Below, one piece after another: positions 63,874-64,000 of a stretch of 64,000 bases of DNA (the first letter of the stretch is position 1; every line of letters starts with the position of its first letter). This stretch comes from Mollicutes bacterium (GTDB lineage: Bacteria; Bacillota_I; Bacilli_A; Izemoplasmatales; Izemoplasmataceae): the NCBI GenBank assembly GCA_003555335.1, contig PWHD01000049.1, forward strand, positions 102,424-166,423, in the 5' to 3' direction. Both the position numbers and the translations under genes were made by a program. The notes under the pieces were generated by a model. That model did not search any database. It saw nothing but the letters and a program-made list of their open reading frames with translations, and was not told the origin of the DNA.

Positions 63874-64000
63874 TTTCCCATCTCCATGTCAAACAAATTT
63901 TGGTAAGGGGTTGAGAAGCCACCATTTCATACATTCCCAATAACTTAGAAATTCTTTATTATTAAAGAAGCATGAACTTAACTCAATTATAAATGACTTC

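Overview
The window (about 50% G+C by eye) reads as a chromosomal segment of a bacterium from the Bacillota/Mycoplasmatota side of the tree. Evidence: a type B RNase P RNA, an isoleucine T-box in front of ileS, an FMN riboswitch in front of ribU, Bacillus-type gene pairs (xerD-deoB, ruvB-queA, ymfF-ymfH), RNase HIII, MutS2 and strong Shine-Dalgarno sites. TGA is a normal stop (for example deoD-side ruvB, zwf and feoB end in TGA) and Trp is TGG, so the code is the standard bacterial one and not the Mycoplasma code. The ftsZ cluster lacks ftsA, ylmH and divIVA and two giant coiled-coil proteins are present; this would suit a simplified or wall-less lineage near Haloplasmatales, Izemoplasmatales or Acholeplasmatales, but that placement is inference. 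Nothing looks like phage, transposon, CRISPR, tRNA or rRNA.

Layout. 0-15.1 kb, all minus strand: a CoA-dehydratase activase pair and tgt; ftsZ-yggS-sepF-yggT; T-box-ileS-yczE-like-deoC-deoD; terminator; ymfF-ymfH running off the left edge. 15.4-16.6 kb, plus: a three-gene operon of two related SHOCT-like proteins around a DUF2089 regulator. 16.6-18.7 kb, minus: ruvB-queA. 19.0-25.85 kb, plus: an operon of two giant coiled-coil proteins (1167 and 961 aa) and a small beta protein. 26.2-27.1 kb: FMN riboswitch and ribU. 27.2-32.3 kb, minus: lepA, then hemW-xerD-deoB. 32.4-35.0 kb: rnpB and pnp. 35.2-44.2 kb, minus: AI-2E-type permease-amidohydrolase-UPF0316; rpsO; truB-ribF-CPBP protease; trxA; mutS2. 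44.2-51.8 kb: rnhC, DUF1576 with a small partner, asnA, an Ohr-type peroxidase, and DUF2177-fatty acid kinase/DegV fusion-DUF1295. 51.8-55.7 kb, minus: gnd-zwf-cyclase and a Ca/Na antiporter. 55.8-59.8 kb: feoAB with a palindromic operator, two divergent nicotianamine-synthase-like Rossmann proteins and a pssA-type enzyme. 59.9-63.9 kb, minus: an isolated MrpD-like antiporter subunit and a PAS-GGDEF-EAL signalling protein.

How the genes fit together: deoC, deoD and deoB form a nucleoside salvage route into glycolysis; gnd and zwf give the oxidative pentose phosphate branch without a recognisable lactonase here, but with a cyclase-family hydrolase translationally coupled to zwf; ribU and ribF supply flavins; feoAB imports ferrous iron. 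The strongest candidates for something undescribed are the coiled-coil operon, the paired nicotianamine-synthase-like genes beside feoAB, and the gnd-zwf-cyclase operon.
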